64,000 nucleotides of DNA from Streptomyces sp. WMMB 322. GTDB lineage: Bacteria; Actinomycetota; Actinomycetes; Streptomycetales; Streptomycetaceae. The stretch lies in contig NZ_FMHI01000002.1 in the NCBI RefSeq assembly GCF_900090145.1, positions 372,001 to 436,000 on the forward strand, given 5' to 3'. Position 1 is the stretch's first letter. Each line of letters opens with the position of its first letter. The notes under the pieces were generated by a model. That model made no database searches, had not been told where the DNA came from, and was given only the letters and a program-made list of their open reading frames with translations. Shown one piece after another: positions 47,829-59,640 of the stretch. The position numbers and the translations under genes are program-made.

Positions 47829-48223
47829 CGCAACTCCCCGGGAAACTCGGGCTGTGAAGCCCGCGGACGCGGGCTCACGCACGAGAGAACTCCCCGGCGG
47901 GCCGGGCACGGCCGCCCTTGACGAGTTCCTGACGCCCCAACGGGCGATCTTTACGGTGCTCTGACGCCGACGGGGTCAAGGGATGCCCGCGACACCGGGG
48001 CCCGAGGCCGTGTCACGGCCGACGGCCGGGCCCGCCACCTGCCGCAGTTGCCACATCCGCCTGGACGCCCCTCCTCCTGCCGCTCTTCCCGCCGCCGCGT
48101 GGCCCCGGCCGCGGGAGCGCCGTCCCGCCAGGGACCTTCGGCCCGCCCCGTACAGGGCCCACCGGGCCTGGCACACCGTGCGCGCGCCGCCGACGCTGGA
48201 GAGGAGCACCAGGAGAGGACCCG
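47829..48223. other. 395-bp divergent region, kdp promoter
   Basis: It separates the kdp operon (left) from the flavodoxin gene (right). It should carry the KdpE-controlled promoter. I see the small stem GCCCGC/GCGGGC at 47859-47874 but no certain KdpE box. GC-rich sequence without a supported gene fills the rest. Confidence 0.5.
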
Positions 48224-48736
48224 ATGACTCTGCTCCGCGTACTCGTCGCCTACAGCAGCAGGAACCGGTCCACGGCCGGGATCGCCGCGTGGATCGGTGA
48301 GACGCTTCGCGACAAAGGGCTGGAGGCGGACGTCACCGCTGCCGAGAAGGCTCACGACATCTCCCGGTACGACGCGGTGGTGCTGGGTTCCGCCGTGTAC
48401 GCGGGGCGGTGGCGCAGCGACGCGACCCGCTTCGCGCGCCTTCACCGGCACCAGCTGCGGCGCATGCCCTTGTGGCTCTTCAGCAGCGGGCGTCGCAACA
48501 CCTCACGCAGACGGGAGCGGATCCCGCCCCCGCCCAGCGTCGCGCGCATCGCGAGGAGGCTCGGCGCCGAGGAGCACCGCACGTTCGGCGGCCGCCTCAC
48601 CGACGGGGCGGGCGGCGCCCTGGCCGGGCGGCTGCTCGGGGAGGGACCCGGCGGGGACCTGCGCGACCAGCAGGAAGTGAGCGCCTGGGGCGGCGGCATC
48701 GCGGCCCGGCTCCGCTCGGAGCGGGCAGGGGTCTGA
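48224..48736 (+). CDS. Flavodoxin-domain protein, HemG-like
   Basis: This 170-residue protein begins LRVLVAYSSRNRSTAGIAAWIGETL, the FMN phosphate-binding loop of long-known flavodoxins and menaquinone-dependent protoporphyrinogen oxidases (HemG/YhhX type). YDAVVLGSAVYAGRWRSDATRFARLHRHQLRRMPLWLFSSG follows. The second half is shortened and Arg/Gly-rich compared with HemG, so enzymatic activity is not certain. It may take part in redox stress. It is divergent from the kdp operon and lies 55 bp before the 5-oxoprolinase gene. Confidence 0.8.
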   Translation: MTLLRVLVAYSSRNRSTAGIAAWIGETLRDKGLEADVTAAEKAHDISRYDAVVLGSAVYAGRWRSDATRFARLHRHQLRRMPLWLFSSGRRNTSRRRERIPPPPSVARIARRLGAEEHRTFGGRLTDGAGGALAGRLLGEGPGGDLRDQQEVSAWGGGIAARLRSERAGV

Positions 48737-48791
48737 GCGTGGGCGGGCGGGGGCGTGACGCGCGGGCGGGCGCGCGGGAGACGGAGCGGAC

Positions 48792-52529
<3,738 letters not shown>

Positions 52530-52566
52530 GCGGCGTCCGCCGGCCGACGTGACCGTGCCGGGCCGG

Positions 52567-53001
52567 TCAGGTGTTCCGTCGCACCGAGATGGTGCGCGCC
52601 TCGGCACCGGGCTTGGCCACCGGCACCGTCACCGTGAGGATGCCGTCCTTGTAGTCCGCCTCGGCCTCGTCCGGGCGTGCCCCGGCAGGCAGCTTCACGG
52701 CCCGGGCGAGCGCCCCGTAGTGGAACTCGGAGTGGCCTTTGCCCTCCTGCTTCGTCTCGCTCCGCTCGGCGCGGATCGTCAGCATGTCGCCCTCGACCGT
52801 TATCTCCACATCCTTGTCGGGATCCATGCCGGGGAGCTCGGCGTTCAGCTCGAACTTGCCGTCCTTCATGCTCTCCTCGATGCGGATGCTGTGGGCACCG
52901 GAGCGCAGTGTCGGCACGGCCCCGGGGAAGTCCGGGATGATCCAGTCGAACAGGTCGGGCAGGGTCGCCCCCGTGTGACGGCGTTCCACTGATCCAGCCA
53001 T
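52567..53001 (-). CDS. Hsp20-family small heat-shock protein
   Basis: This 144-residue protein has the alpha-crystallin domain ESMKDGKFELNAELPGMDPDKDVEITVEGDMLTIRAERSETKQEGKGHSEFHYGALARAVKLPAGARPDEAEADYKDGILTVTVPVAKP. Its conserved A-x-L-P-G-x-D and G-x-L-x-V-x-V patterns are present. The N-terminal LPDLFDWI resembles the oligomerisation segment of actinobacterial Hsp18/Acr proteins. It is an ATP-independent holdase induced by heat, hypoxia or oxidative stress. It converges on the 5-oxoprolinase gene and is divergent from a CBS-BON gene. Confidence 0.95.
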   Translation of the reverse strand: MAGSVERRHTGATLPDLFDWIIPDFPGAVPTLRSGAHSIRIEESMKDGKFELNAELPGMDPDKDVEITVEGDMLTIRAERSETKQEGKGHSEFHYGALARAVKLPAGARPDEAEADYKDGILTVTVPVAKPGAEARTISVRRNT

Positions 53002-53266
53002 GATCGCTCCCTCCTCGCTCTCTCACGGACTTTTCTCATCCCCAGGGTCGAGCCGGGGAGACAGCCGGACGAGGGCCGAACGGGCCGGTCACAGGGTCTT
53101 ACGGCCCGCACCTTCAAACGCACGGGTCCGGGGCCCGCCTGCCCGCGGCCGGGACCTTCGGCACTCCCGGAGGGGCCCTTCGGGGCTGGTCCGCCGTGCC
53201 GGACGGATTCCACGCTGGAACCGGGACCGGCGCGGGAACGGAGCCGCCCCGGAAAGGGGAGTGGAC
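53002..53266. other. Divergent spacer between Hsp20 and CBS-BON genes
   Basis: It is 265 bp of GC-rich DNA containing the promoters of both genes. GGAAAGGGGAG precedes 53267. I find no HAIR (CTTGAGT-N7-ACTCAAG) or CIRCE element here. Confidence 0.5.
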
Positions 53267-53977
53267 ATGGCACACGAGGCCGACGTACGCCGCCGGGACC
53301 GGGACCGCCGGCCCGACGGCGCGTATGCACAGGGCCCCGCGCCCGGGTCGCAGCCCCGGACCGTCGGTGACGTGATGACGCACACCGTGGTCGCCGTCGG
53401 GCGGCAGGCCACGTTCAAGGACGTCACGCGGAGCATGCAGGAGTGGCGCGTGAGCGCCGTGCCCGTCCTGGAGGCCGACGGACGCGTCATCGGCGTGGTC
53501 TCCGAGGCCGACCTGCTGGCCAAGGAGGAGTACCGCGACGGCGTTCCGGGCATGAACGAGCCCCGCGAGCGCATGGCGCGGCTGCTGAAGTCGGGCGCGC
53601 TGACGGCCGGTGACCTGATGAGCAGTCCCGCCGTCTCCGTCCGCGAGGACGCCCGACTGACCGAGGCCGCCCGCATCATGGCGCGGAGGCACGTCAAGCG
53701 CCTGCCGGTCGTGGACGGCGAGGGCAGGCTGCGCGGCGTCGTCAGCCGCGGTGATCTCCTGAAGGTGTTCCTGCGGGAGGACGAGGACATCGCCGAGGAG
53801 ATCCGCCGCGAGGTGATCGGCCTGCTTCCCGGCGGGGGCGACGGTCTCCGGGTCGCGGTCGAGAACGGGGTGGCCACCGTGCGTGGCCGGCTTCCCGACT
53901 CCTCTCTGGCGCCGGTCGCGGCACGGCTCATCCGCTCCGTCGAGGGCGTGGTGGACGTCCGCTTCGATCTGGGCTGA
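53267..53977 (+). CDS. CBS-pair and BON-domain protein (paralogue)
   Basis: This 236-residue protein has a basic N-terminal tail (RRRDRDRRPDG) and two CBS motifs: VGDVMTHTVVAVGRQATFKDVTRSMQEWRVSAVPVLEADGRVIGVVSEADLLAKEE and AGDLMSSPAVSVREDARLTEAARIMARRHVKRLPVVDGEGRLRGVVSRGDLLKVFLREDEDIAEEIRREV. A BON domain (LRVAVENGVATVRGRL) follows. It is a clear paralogue of 16718-17392 with the same domain order. Start ATG 53267 follows GGGGAG. Being divergent from Hsp20, it is likely co-induced by the same stress. Confidence 0.93.
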   Translation: MAHEADVRRRDRDRRPDGAYAQGPAPGSQPRTVGDVMTHTVVAVGRQATFKDVTRSMQEWRVSAVPVLEADGRVIGVVSEADLLAKEEYRDGVPGMNEPRERMARLLKSGALTAGDLMSSPAVSVREDARLTEAARIMARRHVKRLPVVDGEGRLRGVVSRGDLLKVFLREDEDIAEEIRREVIGLLPGGGDGLRVAVENGVATVRGRLPDSSLAPVAARLIRSVEGVVDVRFDLG

Positions 53978-54042
53978 GCTGAGGGGCCGACCTGCCGCGT
54001 CGTGCAGGTCGCCTCGGGCGCGCGCCGCTCCCCGCGCCGCTG

Positions 54043-54094
54043 CCGCGCGCCGCTGCCGCGCGCCGCTGCCGCGCGCCGCTGCCGCGCGCCGCTG
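54043..54094. repeat. 13-bp tandem repeat CCGCGCGCCGCTG, four copies
   Basis: Four exact copies are flanked by partial copies on both sides (about 54030-54103). The repeat is non-coding, after the CBS-BON gene. Confidence 0.85.
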
Positions 54095-54231
54095 CCGCGC
54101 TCCACATCCGGGTAAAGGCGTCGACGCGCTCCGGCTCACGGCCGGTCCCGGGGGATGGACCGTGAGCCGTGCCGCTTGAGTCACGCCGGCGGAAGGCTGC
54201 CGTGCCTCCGCGGCGCTCCGGGCGTCCGGCC

Positions 54232-54888
54232 TCAGGCTGCCGCCAGCCGCGCGGCGAGCGTCTTGCCGTGGGCGCCGGCCTCCTCGTGGGCCCTGGTGCG
54301 TGAGGCCTCGGCGAGGTCCACCAGCGACTCCATGCCGGGGGTCCGGGCGGCCAGGGTGAGTTCCGGCACGACGAACTCCAGCTCCAGGCCCATGGCTTCG
54401 CCGAGCACCTTCCCGAGGTAGTTCTGCACGAACTCCCAGCTCTCACGCGGCGTTCCGGGGCCGTAGCCGCCGCCGCGGCTGGCCACGACGACGGTGGGGG
54501 TGCCGGCGGCCGAGGGCGTCTCGGTCGCCGAGGTGCGCCCGTTGATCAGCACCTGGTCGATCCACGACTTGAGGGTCGAGGGGATCGTGAAGTTGTACAT
54601 GGGGGCGCCGATCAGCACGGCGTCCGCCTGCTCCAGTTCACGGGCCAGCTCGTCGCGCAGCGCGTAGGCCGTGGCCTGCTCGGGAGTGCGGGCCTCGGGG
54701 GAGACGAAGGCCGCGGAGGCCGCCACGCCGTCGAGGTGCGGCAGCGGCTCGGCGGCCAGGTCGCGGTGAATGACCGTCCCGTCCGGGTGCTCCGCCTCCC
54801 ATGCCTTGCGGAAGGAGGCGGCGACGTCGCGGGAGACGGAGGCGTCCTGCGGGAAGACGGAGGAGTCGAGGTGAAGCAGCGTGGCCAT
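54232..54888 (-). CDS. FMN-dependent NADH-azoreductase
   Basis: In this 218-residue flavodoxin-fold protein, MATLLHLDSSVFPQDASVSRDVAASFRKAW carries the FMN-phosphate loop. ADAVLIGAPMYNFTIPSTLKSWIDQVL and VVVASRGGGYGPGTPRESWEFVQNYL are AzoR signatures. It reduces quinones and azo compounds by two electrons with NADH, protecting against electrophiles. ATG 54888 follows GGAGC; a longer ORF to 54948 runs into the AT-rich operator region. It is divergent from an HxlR regulator, the usual arrangement for quinone-responsive pairs. Confidence 0.93.
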   Translation of the reverse strand: MATLLHLDSSVFPQDASVSRDVAASFRKAWEAEHPDGTVIHRDLAAEPLPHLDGVAASAAFVSPEARTPEQATAYALRDELARELEQADAVLIGAPMYNFTIPSTLKSWIDQVLINGRTSATETPSAAGTPTVVVASRGGGYGPGTPRESWEFVQNYLGKVLGEAMGLELEFVVPELTLAARTPGMESLVDLAEASRTRAHEEAGAHGKTLAARLAAA

Positions 54889-54918
54889 GAGGGAAGCTCC
54901 TGGGGGTGCGTAAGCAAG

Positions 54919-54960
54919 TGGTGTTGAGTACGTAGCTATTAATAACACAGGTACTTACTT
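54919..54960. promoter_or_regulatory. AT-rich divergent promoter/operator of azoreductase and HxlR genes
   Basis: AGTAC (54927-54931) and GTACT (54951-54955) form an inverted repeat around TAGCTATTAATAAC, the most AT-rich spot of the area. GTAC-type dyads are bound by HxlR/YodB-family repressors. Confidence 0.55.
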
Positions 54961-54998
54961 TTCTGCACTCCCTTGTGCGGGCGCAGTACCCTTGACGC

Positions 54999-55397
54999 AT
55001 GGCAGAGCCCGGGGAGAAGACGCGACAGGAGGGGGCGCTCGGCACCGCAGGCGGGTGCAGCGAGCCCGAGAGCAGCATCACGCGCGTCTTCCAGGTGCTG
55101 GGCAAGCGTTGGACGGGAGTCGTCCTGGCGGCCCTGATGAACGGGTCCGGCCACTTCGCGCAGCTGCGCCGGGCCGTGCCCGGCATCAGCGAGCGGATGC
55201 TCTCCGACAGGCTGACCGAGCTGGCGTCGCTGGGGCTCGTCGTGCGCTCCGTGGAGGAGGGCCCGCCGCTGCGGGTCAGCTACCGGCTCACGGACGCCGG
55301 GCTGGCGCTGCGGCCGGCGATGACGGAGCTCACACGGTGGGCGGACACGCACCTTCCGGACGAAGCGGCGGGCTGCCCCACGGAGTTCAGGGCCTGA
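54999..55397 (+). CDS. HxlR-family redox/electrophile-sensing regulator
   Basis: This 132-residue winged-helix protein has GGCSEPESSITRVFQVLGKRWTGVVLAALMNGSGHFAQLRRAVPGISERMLSDRLTELASLGLVVRSVEEGPPLRVSYRLTDAGLAL. HFAQLRRAVPGISERMLSDRLTEL is the HxlR recognition segment. Cys20 near the N-terminus matches the redox-active Cys of YodB/HypR proteins, and Cys126 is a possible second thiol. It probably represses the divergent azoreductase gene and itself until oxidised by quinone or diamide-like agents. ATG 54999. Confidence 0.9.
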   Translation: MAEPGEKTRQEGALGTAGGCSEPESSITRVFQVLGKRWTGVVLAALMNGSGHFAQLRRAVPGISERMLSDRLTELASLGLVVRSVEEGPPLRVSYRLTDAGLALRPAMTELTRWADTHLPDEAAGCPTEFRA

Positions 55398-55448
55398 TCC
55401 CACGAGCGAGCTGGGAAAGGCCGGGAGCGCTTCCGTAGGGTGGGCCCG

Positions 55449-56387
55449 ATGAAAGCGAACCCGGAAGCCGAAGAGCCGGAGCAGCGGCCGGAACAGCACG
55501 AGAAGCCCGGTCCGTCCGGCGAAGCCACGGCACCGGAGGAGGCCCCCGGCTCCGGGGAACCGGGCACGGAGCGCCTGGAGCAGGCGGTGCGGGCGGCCGA
55601 GACCGCGCTGATCGAGTTCGAGATCGCGGTGGAGACCTTCCGGATCGAGGTGGAGAACTTCTCGCGGCTCCACCACCAGCGTCTGGGACCGATGTACGCG
55701 CGCCTCGACGAGCTGGACGCCTCGATCCTCGAGGTCACCGCCGAGATCAGCGGAGACCCGGATGATCTGCGCAAGGCGCAGGAGGCCCGGGCGGCCGTGC
55801 TGCCGATGCCGCGGGTGGAGGAGCTCTTCCACGGGTGGATCGACTCCGACGGCATGCCGCCGGAGGCCACCGCCATGCTCACCGGGCAGAACGTGCGTCC
55901 GCCCGAGCGGGTGCGTCCCAGCGAGGAGGCGCGCAAGGCCTACCGCGAGCTGGTGCGCAAGGCACACCCCGACCTGGCGCAGGAGGACGCGGAACGGCAG
56001 CGCCGTGAGGAGTTTCTCGTACGGGTCAACAAGGCCTACGCGGAAGGGGATGCGGACGCCCTGCGGAACCTGCTGGACGAGTGGGAGAACGGTCCCCGCG
56101 AGGAGGAACCGGAACCGCAGCTGCCGGAGGGGGAGCTTCTCTACGCACGCCTGGAGTGGCTGGCCGAGCGCAAGGAAGTGCTCACGGCGATGGTCGCGGA
56201 GATGGAGCAGAGCGCGATCGGCGCCATGCTGAGGATGGCGCCCGACGATCCCGACGCGCTCCTCGACGAGATCGCGGAGCAGCTGCTGGAACAGGTGGCC
56301 GACCGCGAGCGCGAGCTGGCCCGGCTGGTGGAGCAGCGCGACGCCGGAACGGCCGGGGCCGCGGGCGCGAGTGCGGAAGAGCACTGA
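55449..56387 (+). CDS. J-domain-like coiled-coil protein
   Basis: This 312-residue hydrophilic protein begins with an acidic Pro-rich leader (1-40), then helices likely to form a coiled coil (41-115). A J-domain-like segment EARKAYRELVRKAHPDLAQEDAERQRREEFLVRVNKAYAEGD follows, carrying the invariant His173-Pro-Asp175. A second helical part (LLYARLEWLAERKEVLTAMVAEMEQSAIGAMLRM) comes next. The HPD tripeptide would stimulate a DnaK-type ATPase. Full DnaJ Gly/Phe and zinc regions are absent, so it is a class III-like co-chaperone of unknown client. ATG 55449 is used; GTG 55440 is an alternative. Confidence 0.78.
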   Translation: MKANPEAEEPEQRPEQHEKPGPSGEATAPEEAPGSGEPGTERLEQAVRAAETALIEFEIAVETFRIEVENFSRLHHQRLGPMYARLDELDASILEVTAEISGDPDDLRKAQEARAAVLPMPRVEELFHGWIDSDGMPPEATAMLTGQNVRPPERVRPSEEARKAYRELVRKAHPDLAQEDAERQRREEFLVRVNKAYAEGDADALRNLLDEWENGPREEEPEPQLPEGELLYARLEWLAERKEVLTAMVAEMEQSAIGAMLRMAPDDPDALLDEIAEQLLEQVADRERELARLVEQRDAGTAGAAGASAEEH

Positions 56388-56430
56388 GAGTGCACTTCAA
56401 GAGCAAACCGAAAGCACTTCCGGAGCGCTC

Positions 56431-56518
56431 AGAGAGAACTGACAGAGAACCCACAGAGAACCGACAGAGAACCGACAGAGAACCGACAGAGAACCGACAG
56501 AGAACCGACAGAGAACTG
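56431..56518. repeat. 11-bp tandem repeat ACAGAGAACCG, about eight copies
   Basis: Units run at 56442-56452, then every 11 bases to 56508-56518; five are exact ACAGAGAACCG and the outer ones have one or two changes, with a degenerate copy at 56431-56441. The array is purine-rich and ends 17 bp before a rhodanese start. Confidence 0.9.
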
Positions 56519-56535
56519 AGAGAGAGCAAGTCGTC

Positions 56536-56877
56536 ATGGAATTCGGTCAGTTGCCGCAGGTCGATGTCGCATCGGTTCCTGCGGACGCGCTGCTGCTGGA
56601 CGTCCGGGAGAACGAGGAGTGGGCGGCAGGGCGCGCCGAGGGCGCACTGCACATCCCGATGAGCGAATTCGTCGGCAGGCTGGGCGAGTTGACCGAGCGC
56701 GCCGGCGAGGGCGAGCGGGTCTACGTCGTCTGCCGGGTTGGCGGGCGCTCCGCCCAGGTGACGCAGTACCTGCGGCAGCAGGGCGTGGACGCGGTCAACG
56801 TGGACGGCGGAATGCTCGCGTGGGAGGCGGCCGGCCGACCGCTGACAGCCGACGCCGACAGCGCGCACGTGCTCTGA
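56536..56877 (+). CDS. Rhodanese-domain sulfurtransferase
   Basis: This 113-residue single rhodanese domain reads DALLLDVRENEEWAAGRAEGALHIPMSEFVGRLGEL, active loop VYVVCRVGGRSAQVTQYL with Cys66, and NVDGGMLAWEAAGRPL. It carries persulfide sulfur to an unknown acceptor. The only purine-rich sequence upstream is the end of the 11-bp repeat array (AGAGAGAGC about 10 bases before ATG 56536), so the repeat supplies its ribosome-binding region. It converges on the paa operon. It is unlike the CstR-controlled rhodaneses in having no operator dyad. Confidence 0.9.
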   Translation: MEFGQLPQVDVASVPADALLLDVRENEEWAAGRAEGALHIPMSEFVGRLGELTERAGEGERVYVVCRVGGRSAQVTQYLRQQGVDAVNVDGGMLAWEAAGRPLTADADSAHVL

Positions 56878-57105
56878 CCCCGCCCCGTGTACGGGCTCTG
56901 CTCCCGCAGCGGAACCTGGGCTGTCACCGAAATCCGGTCGGCAGCGCCGGTGCCGACCGGTGCCTCGACTCAGCCTGGCACCGCGGGCGTTGATTGCGTC
57001 CGCGCATGCAGGCCGGCGCCGCAACTCCGGCTGCTGCCACGGGTGTCGCCCGGCACCGTGCCTGCGGTCGGCACCGCGGGCGTCCGGCTCCTTCACGGCG
57101 GCGTC

Positions 57106-58191
57106 TCAGCCGTCGAAGTCGACCTCTACCGCCTCGCTCACCGGGCGGGACTGGCAGGCCAGCACGTAGCCCGCCTCCAACTCGTCGTCCTCCAGCGCAT
57201 AGTTGCGCTCCATCCGCACCTCACCGGAGACGAGCCGGACCCGGCAGGTGCCGCAGACCCCGCCCTTGCAGGCGAAGGGCGCGTCCGCGCGGTGGCGCAG
57301 CACCGTCTCCAGCACGGATTCGCCGTCGTCCATGGGCCAGCAGCCCGAGCGGCCGTCGAGGTTGGCCGTCACGGACACCGAGCGGAGTCCGCCCGCGTCC
57401 GCGCGCGAGGCGACAGGCGCCGAGGGCACCTCCGTGACGTGGAAGATCTCCTGGTGGATGCGGGCACGGGGTACGCCGAGGCCGCGCAGGGCCCGTGACG
57501 CCTCCTCGACCAGGCCGAGAGGCCCGCACAGGTACCAGCCGTCGACGTCCGGCACCGGCAGCAGCGACGGCAGCAGCGCGCTCAGCCGCCGCTCGTCCAG
57601 GCGGCCGCTCGCCAGTCCGCTCTGCTGCTCCTCGCGGGAGAGGACCGTGACCAGCTGGAAGCGGTCGGGGAAGCGGTCCTTGAGGTCCGCGGTCTCCTCA
57701 AGGAACATCGTCGACGCCGTGGACCTGTCGCTCCGTACGAGGCAGAAGCGCGCCTCCGGCTCACGTGCGAGCAGCGTCGAGGCGATCGAAAGCACCGGGG
57801 TGATGCCGCTGCCGCCGACGACGGCCGCGAACCGGCCCGGGCGCGGCTCCAGCACGAAGCGGCCCGTGGGCGGCAGGACGTCCACGGTGTCGCCGGGCCG
57901 CAGCTCCTTGACCGCATAGCTGGAGAAGTCGCCGCCCTCCACGCCCCGTATGCCGATGCGCAGCTCCGACGGCTCGTCGCAGGCGGGCGCGCACAGCGAG
58001 TAGGTGCGCCGGACCTCGGCGCCCGCCGCGACGGCGTCGCCCCCGGCGCGGTGCCGGCGCAGCGCGATGTGCTGGCCCGGCGAGTAGCCGTAGAGGTGGC
58101 GCAGCTCGGGCGGGACGGCGAAGGTGAGCGCAACGGAATCGTCGGTGAGCTGGTCGACGGCTGTGACGCGCAGCGGATGGAAGGTGCTCAC
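57106..58191 (-). CDS. paaE: Phenylacetyl-CoA epoxidase reductase subunit PaaE
   Basis: In this 361-residue protein, an FAD-binding domain (about 1-105, with RRTYSLCAPACDEPSELRIGIRGVEGGDFSSYA) precedes an NAD(P)-binding domain (FAAVVGGSGITPVLSIASTLL; WYLCGPLGLVEEA). A C-terminal plant-type 2Fe-2S domain (ACKGGVCGTCRVRLVSGEVRM...LACQSRPVSEAVEVDFDG) follows. It passes electrons from NADPH to the PaaA diiron site. It is the last gene of the operon, 7 bp after paaD. GTG start 58191. Confidence 0.95.
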   Translation of the reverse strand: MSTFHPLRVTAVDQLTDDSVALTFAVPPELRHLYGYSPGQHIALRRHRAGGDAVAAGAEVRRTYSLCAPACDEPSELRIGIRGVEGGDFSSYAVKELRPGDTVDVLPPTGRFVLEPRPGRFAAVVGGSGITPVLSIASTLLAREPEARFCLVRSDRSTASTMFLEETADLKDRFPDRFQLVTVLSREEQQSGLASGRLDERRLSALLPSLLPVPDVDGWYLCGPLGLVEEASRALRGLGVPRARIHQEIFHVTEVPSAPVASRADAGGLRSVSVTANLDGRSGCWPMDDGESVLETVLRHRADAPFACKGGVCGTCRVRLVSGEVRMERNYALEDDELEAGYVLACQSRPVSEAVEVDFDG

Positions 58192-58198
58192 GGCGCCC

Positions 58199-58834
58199 TC
58201 ACACCTCCTTGAAGTGGTCGAAGGGCTCCCGGCAGGACTCGCAGCGGCGCAGCGCCTTGCACGCCGTGGACGAGAAGCGGCTGAGCAGCGTCGTCTCCGT
58301 CGAGCCGCAGTTCGGGCAGCGGATGGCGAGCGTCAGCGGGACCGGGCCCTGCGGGGCACGGCCGCCGGATGCCGAGGCGCCGGCGCGCGGGGGCGCGATG
58401 CCGTGGGCGGCGAGCTTGCGACGGCCCTCGTCCGATATATCGTCGGTGCTCCACGGAGGCGCGTACACGACGCGCACGGTGACCTCGGGAACGCCGTGCT
58501 CACGCAGCACGTGCTCGATGTCGGCGGTCATGGCCTCCACCGCAGGGCAGCCCGTGTAGGTGGGGGTCAGCTCGACCTCGACGGGGCCGTGCGGTGCCGT
58601 CTCGCGGACGCCGCGCAGCACGCCCAGCTCGGCGAGGGTGATGACGGGAAGCTCCGGGTCCGGGACGGAACCGGCCCACGCCTCCAGTTCCCGCTGCCGC
58701 TGACCGGCCGCGTCCGCTCCCTGCCCGGCCGCGTCCGCGGGCATCTCCGCCCGGGTCCCGGTGCCGGTGGGGGGCGCCGGCTCCCCAGGCCCCCCGAGGC
58801 TCCCAGGCCCCCCGGGGCCGAGCGTGGGGATCAC
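58199..58834 (-). CDS. paaD: Phenylacetyl-CoA epoxidase assembly subunit PaaD
   Basis: In this 211-residue protein, residues about 60-140 form a MIP18/DUF59-like domain (ELEAWAGSVPDPELPVITLAELGVLRGV, TYTGCPAVEAMTADIEHVL). The C-terminus binds zinc (CPNCGSTETTLLSRFSSTACKALRRCESC). PaaD helps insert metal into the epoxidase. The start is taken at GTG 58834, which overlaps the paaC stop (GTGA). That gives a Gly/Pro-rich leader of about 55 residues not seen in E. coli PaaD. Confidence 0.92.
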   Translation of the reverse strand: MIPTLGPGGPGSLGGPGEPAPPTGTGTRAEMPADAAGQGADAAGQRQRELEAWAGSVPDPELPVITLAELGVLRGVRETAPHGPVEVELTPTYTGCPAVEAMTADIEHVLREHGVPEVTVRVVYAPPWSTDDISDEGRRKLAAHGIAPPRAGASASGGRAPQGPVPLTLAIRCPNCGSTETTLLSRFSSTACKALRRCESCREPFDHFKEV

Positions 58835-59640
58835 CACGACGCTCCGGGGTGGCTGCGGTGCAGATGCTGCATCTCGGCCAGCATCCGGCCGAAGGACTCG
58901 GTGTGCAGGCCCTGCCGCCCCGCCCCCGCCGCCCATGCTCCCCCTCGGCCCTGGTGGGCCTGGGGGGACCCCCAGGACTGCGGGGACCCGGGCACCGTGA
59001 GGGTGGCCCGCTGGAACACGGAGGTGATCCGCTCCGTCCAGCCCGTGCGCAGGGCCTCCCAGTCGACCTCGCCGACCGGACCGGCCCCCTCTTCCCCGCG
59101 CTTCGCGGGGAAGTGCCCCCAGGGCTCGAAGAGCTCACCCGTGAACCTCCACAGGGAGTCCGCGGCGCGCTGGGTGCGCTCGTGGCTCTCCTCCGTGCCG
59201 TCGCCGAGGCGCAGCGTCCAGTGTTCGGCGTGGTCGCGGTGGTACTCCGACTCCTTGACCGCCTTCGCGGCCAGCGGCTGCCCGAGTGCGGCCAGCTGGC
59301 CGTACAGCAGCTCCTGCCACGCGGAGAAGTACAGCTGACGGATCATCGTGTGGGCGAAGTCGCCGTTGGGCTGCTCGGCCAACTGGCAGTTGCGGAAGGC
59401 CCGTTCCTCGCGGAGGAAGGCCAGTTCGTCCTCGTCGCCGAGCTCGGCGTAGAGGGCCCTGGCCTGCCCGAGCAGGTCCAGGGCGATGTTGGCCAGGGCC
59501 AGCTCCTCCTCCAGCACGGGGGCGTGCCCGGCCCACTCCCCCAGGCGGTGGGAGAGCACCAGCGCGTCGTCCGCCAGTGGCAGCAGCGGATCGGTCAGCG
59601 CGGCCGCGCTGCGCGCGGAGAGCCCCTCGGCGCCCGTCAC
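58831..59640 (-). CDS. paaC: Phenylacetyl-CoA epoxidase structural subunit PaaC
   Basis: This 269-residue ferritin-like helical protein reads LPLADDALVLSHRLGEWAGHAPVLEEELALANIALDLLGQARALYAELGDEDELAFLREERAFRNCQLAEQPNGDFAHTMIRQLYFSAWQELLYGQL, a PaaC signature. It then has ESEYHRDHAEHWTLRLGDGTEESHERTQ. PaaC lacks a diiron site and forms the stable core with PaaA. GTG 59640 overlaps the paaB stop. A Gly/Ser/Gln-rich insert (SPQSWGSPQAHQGRGGAWAAGAG) precedes the C-terminal LHTESFGRMLAEMQHLHRSHPGASW. Confidence 0.95.
   Translation of the reverse strand: MTGAEGLSARSAAALTDPLLPLADDALVLSHRLGEWAGHAPVLEEELALANIALDLLGQARALYAELGDEDELAFLREERAFRNCQLAEQPNGDFAHTMIRQLYFSAWQELLYGQLAALGQPLAAKAVKESEYHRDHAEHWTLRLGDGTEESHERTQRAADSLWRFTGELFEPWGHFPAKRGEEGAGPVGEVDWEALRTGWTERITSVFQRATLTVPGSPQSWGSPQAHQGRGGAWAAGAGRQGLHTESFGRMLAEMQHLHRSHPGASW

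Noticed and set aside
58433..58442. CGATATATCG in the paaD coding region, similar to the PadR palindrome
   Set aside because: It is a different sequence and lies inside a gene, so I do not count it as a regulator site.
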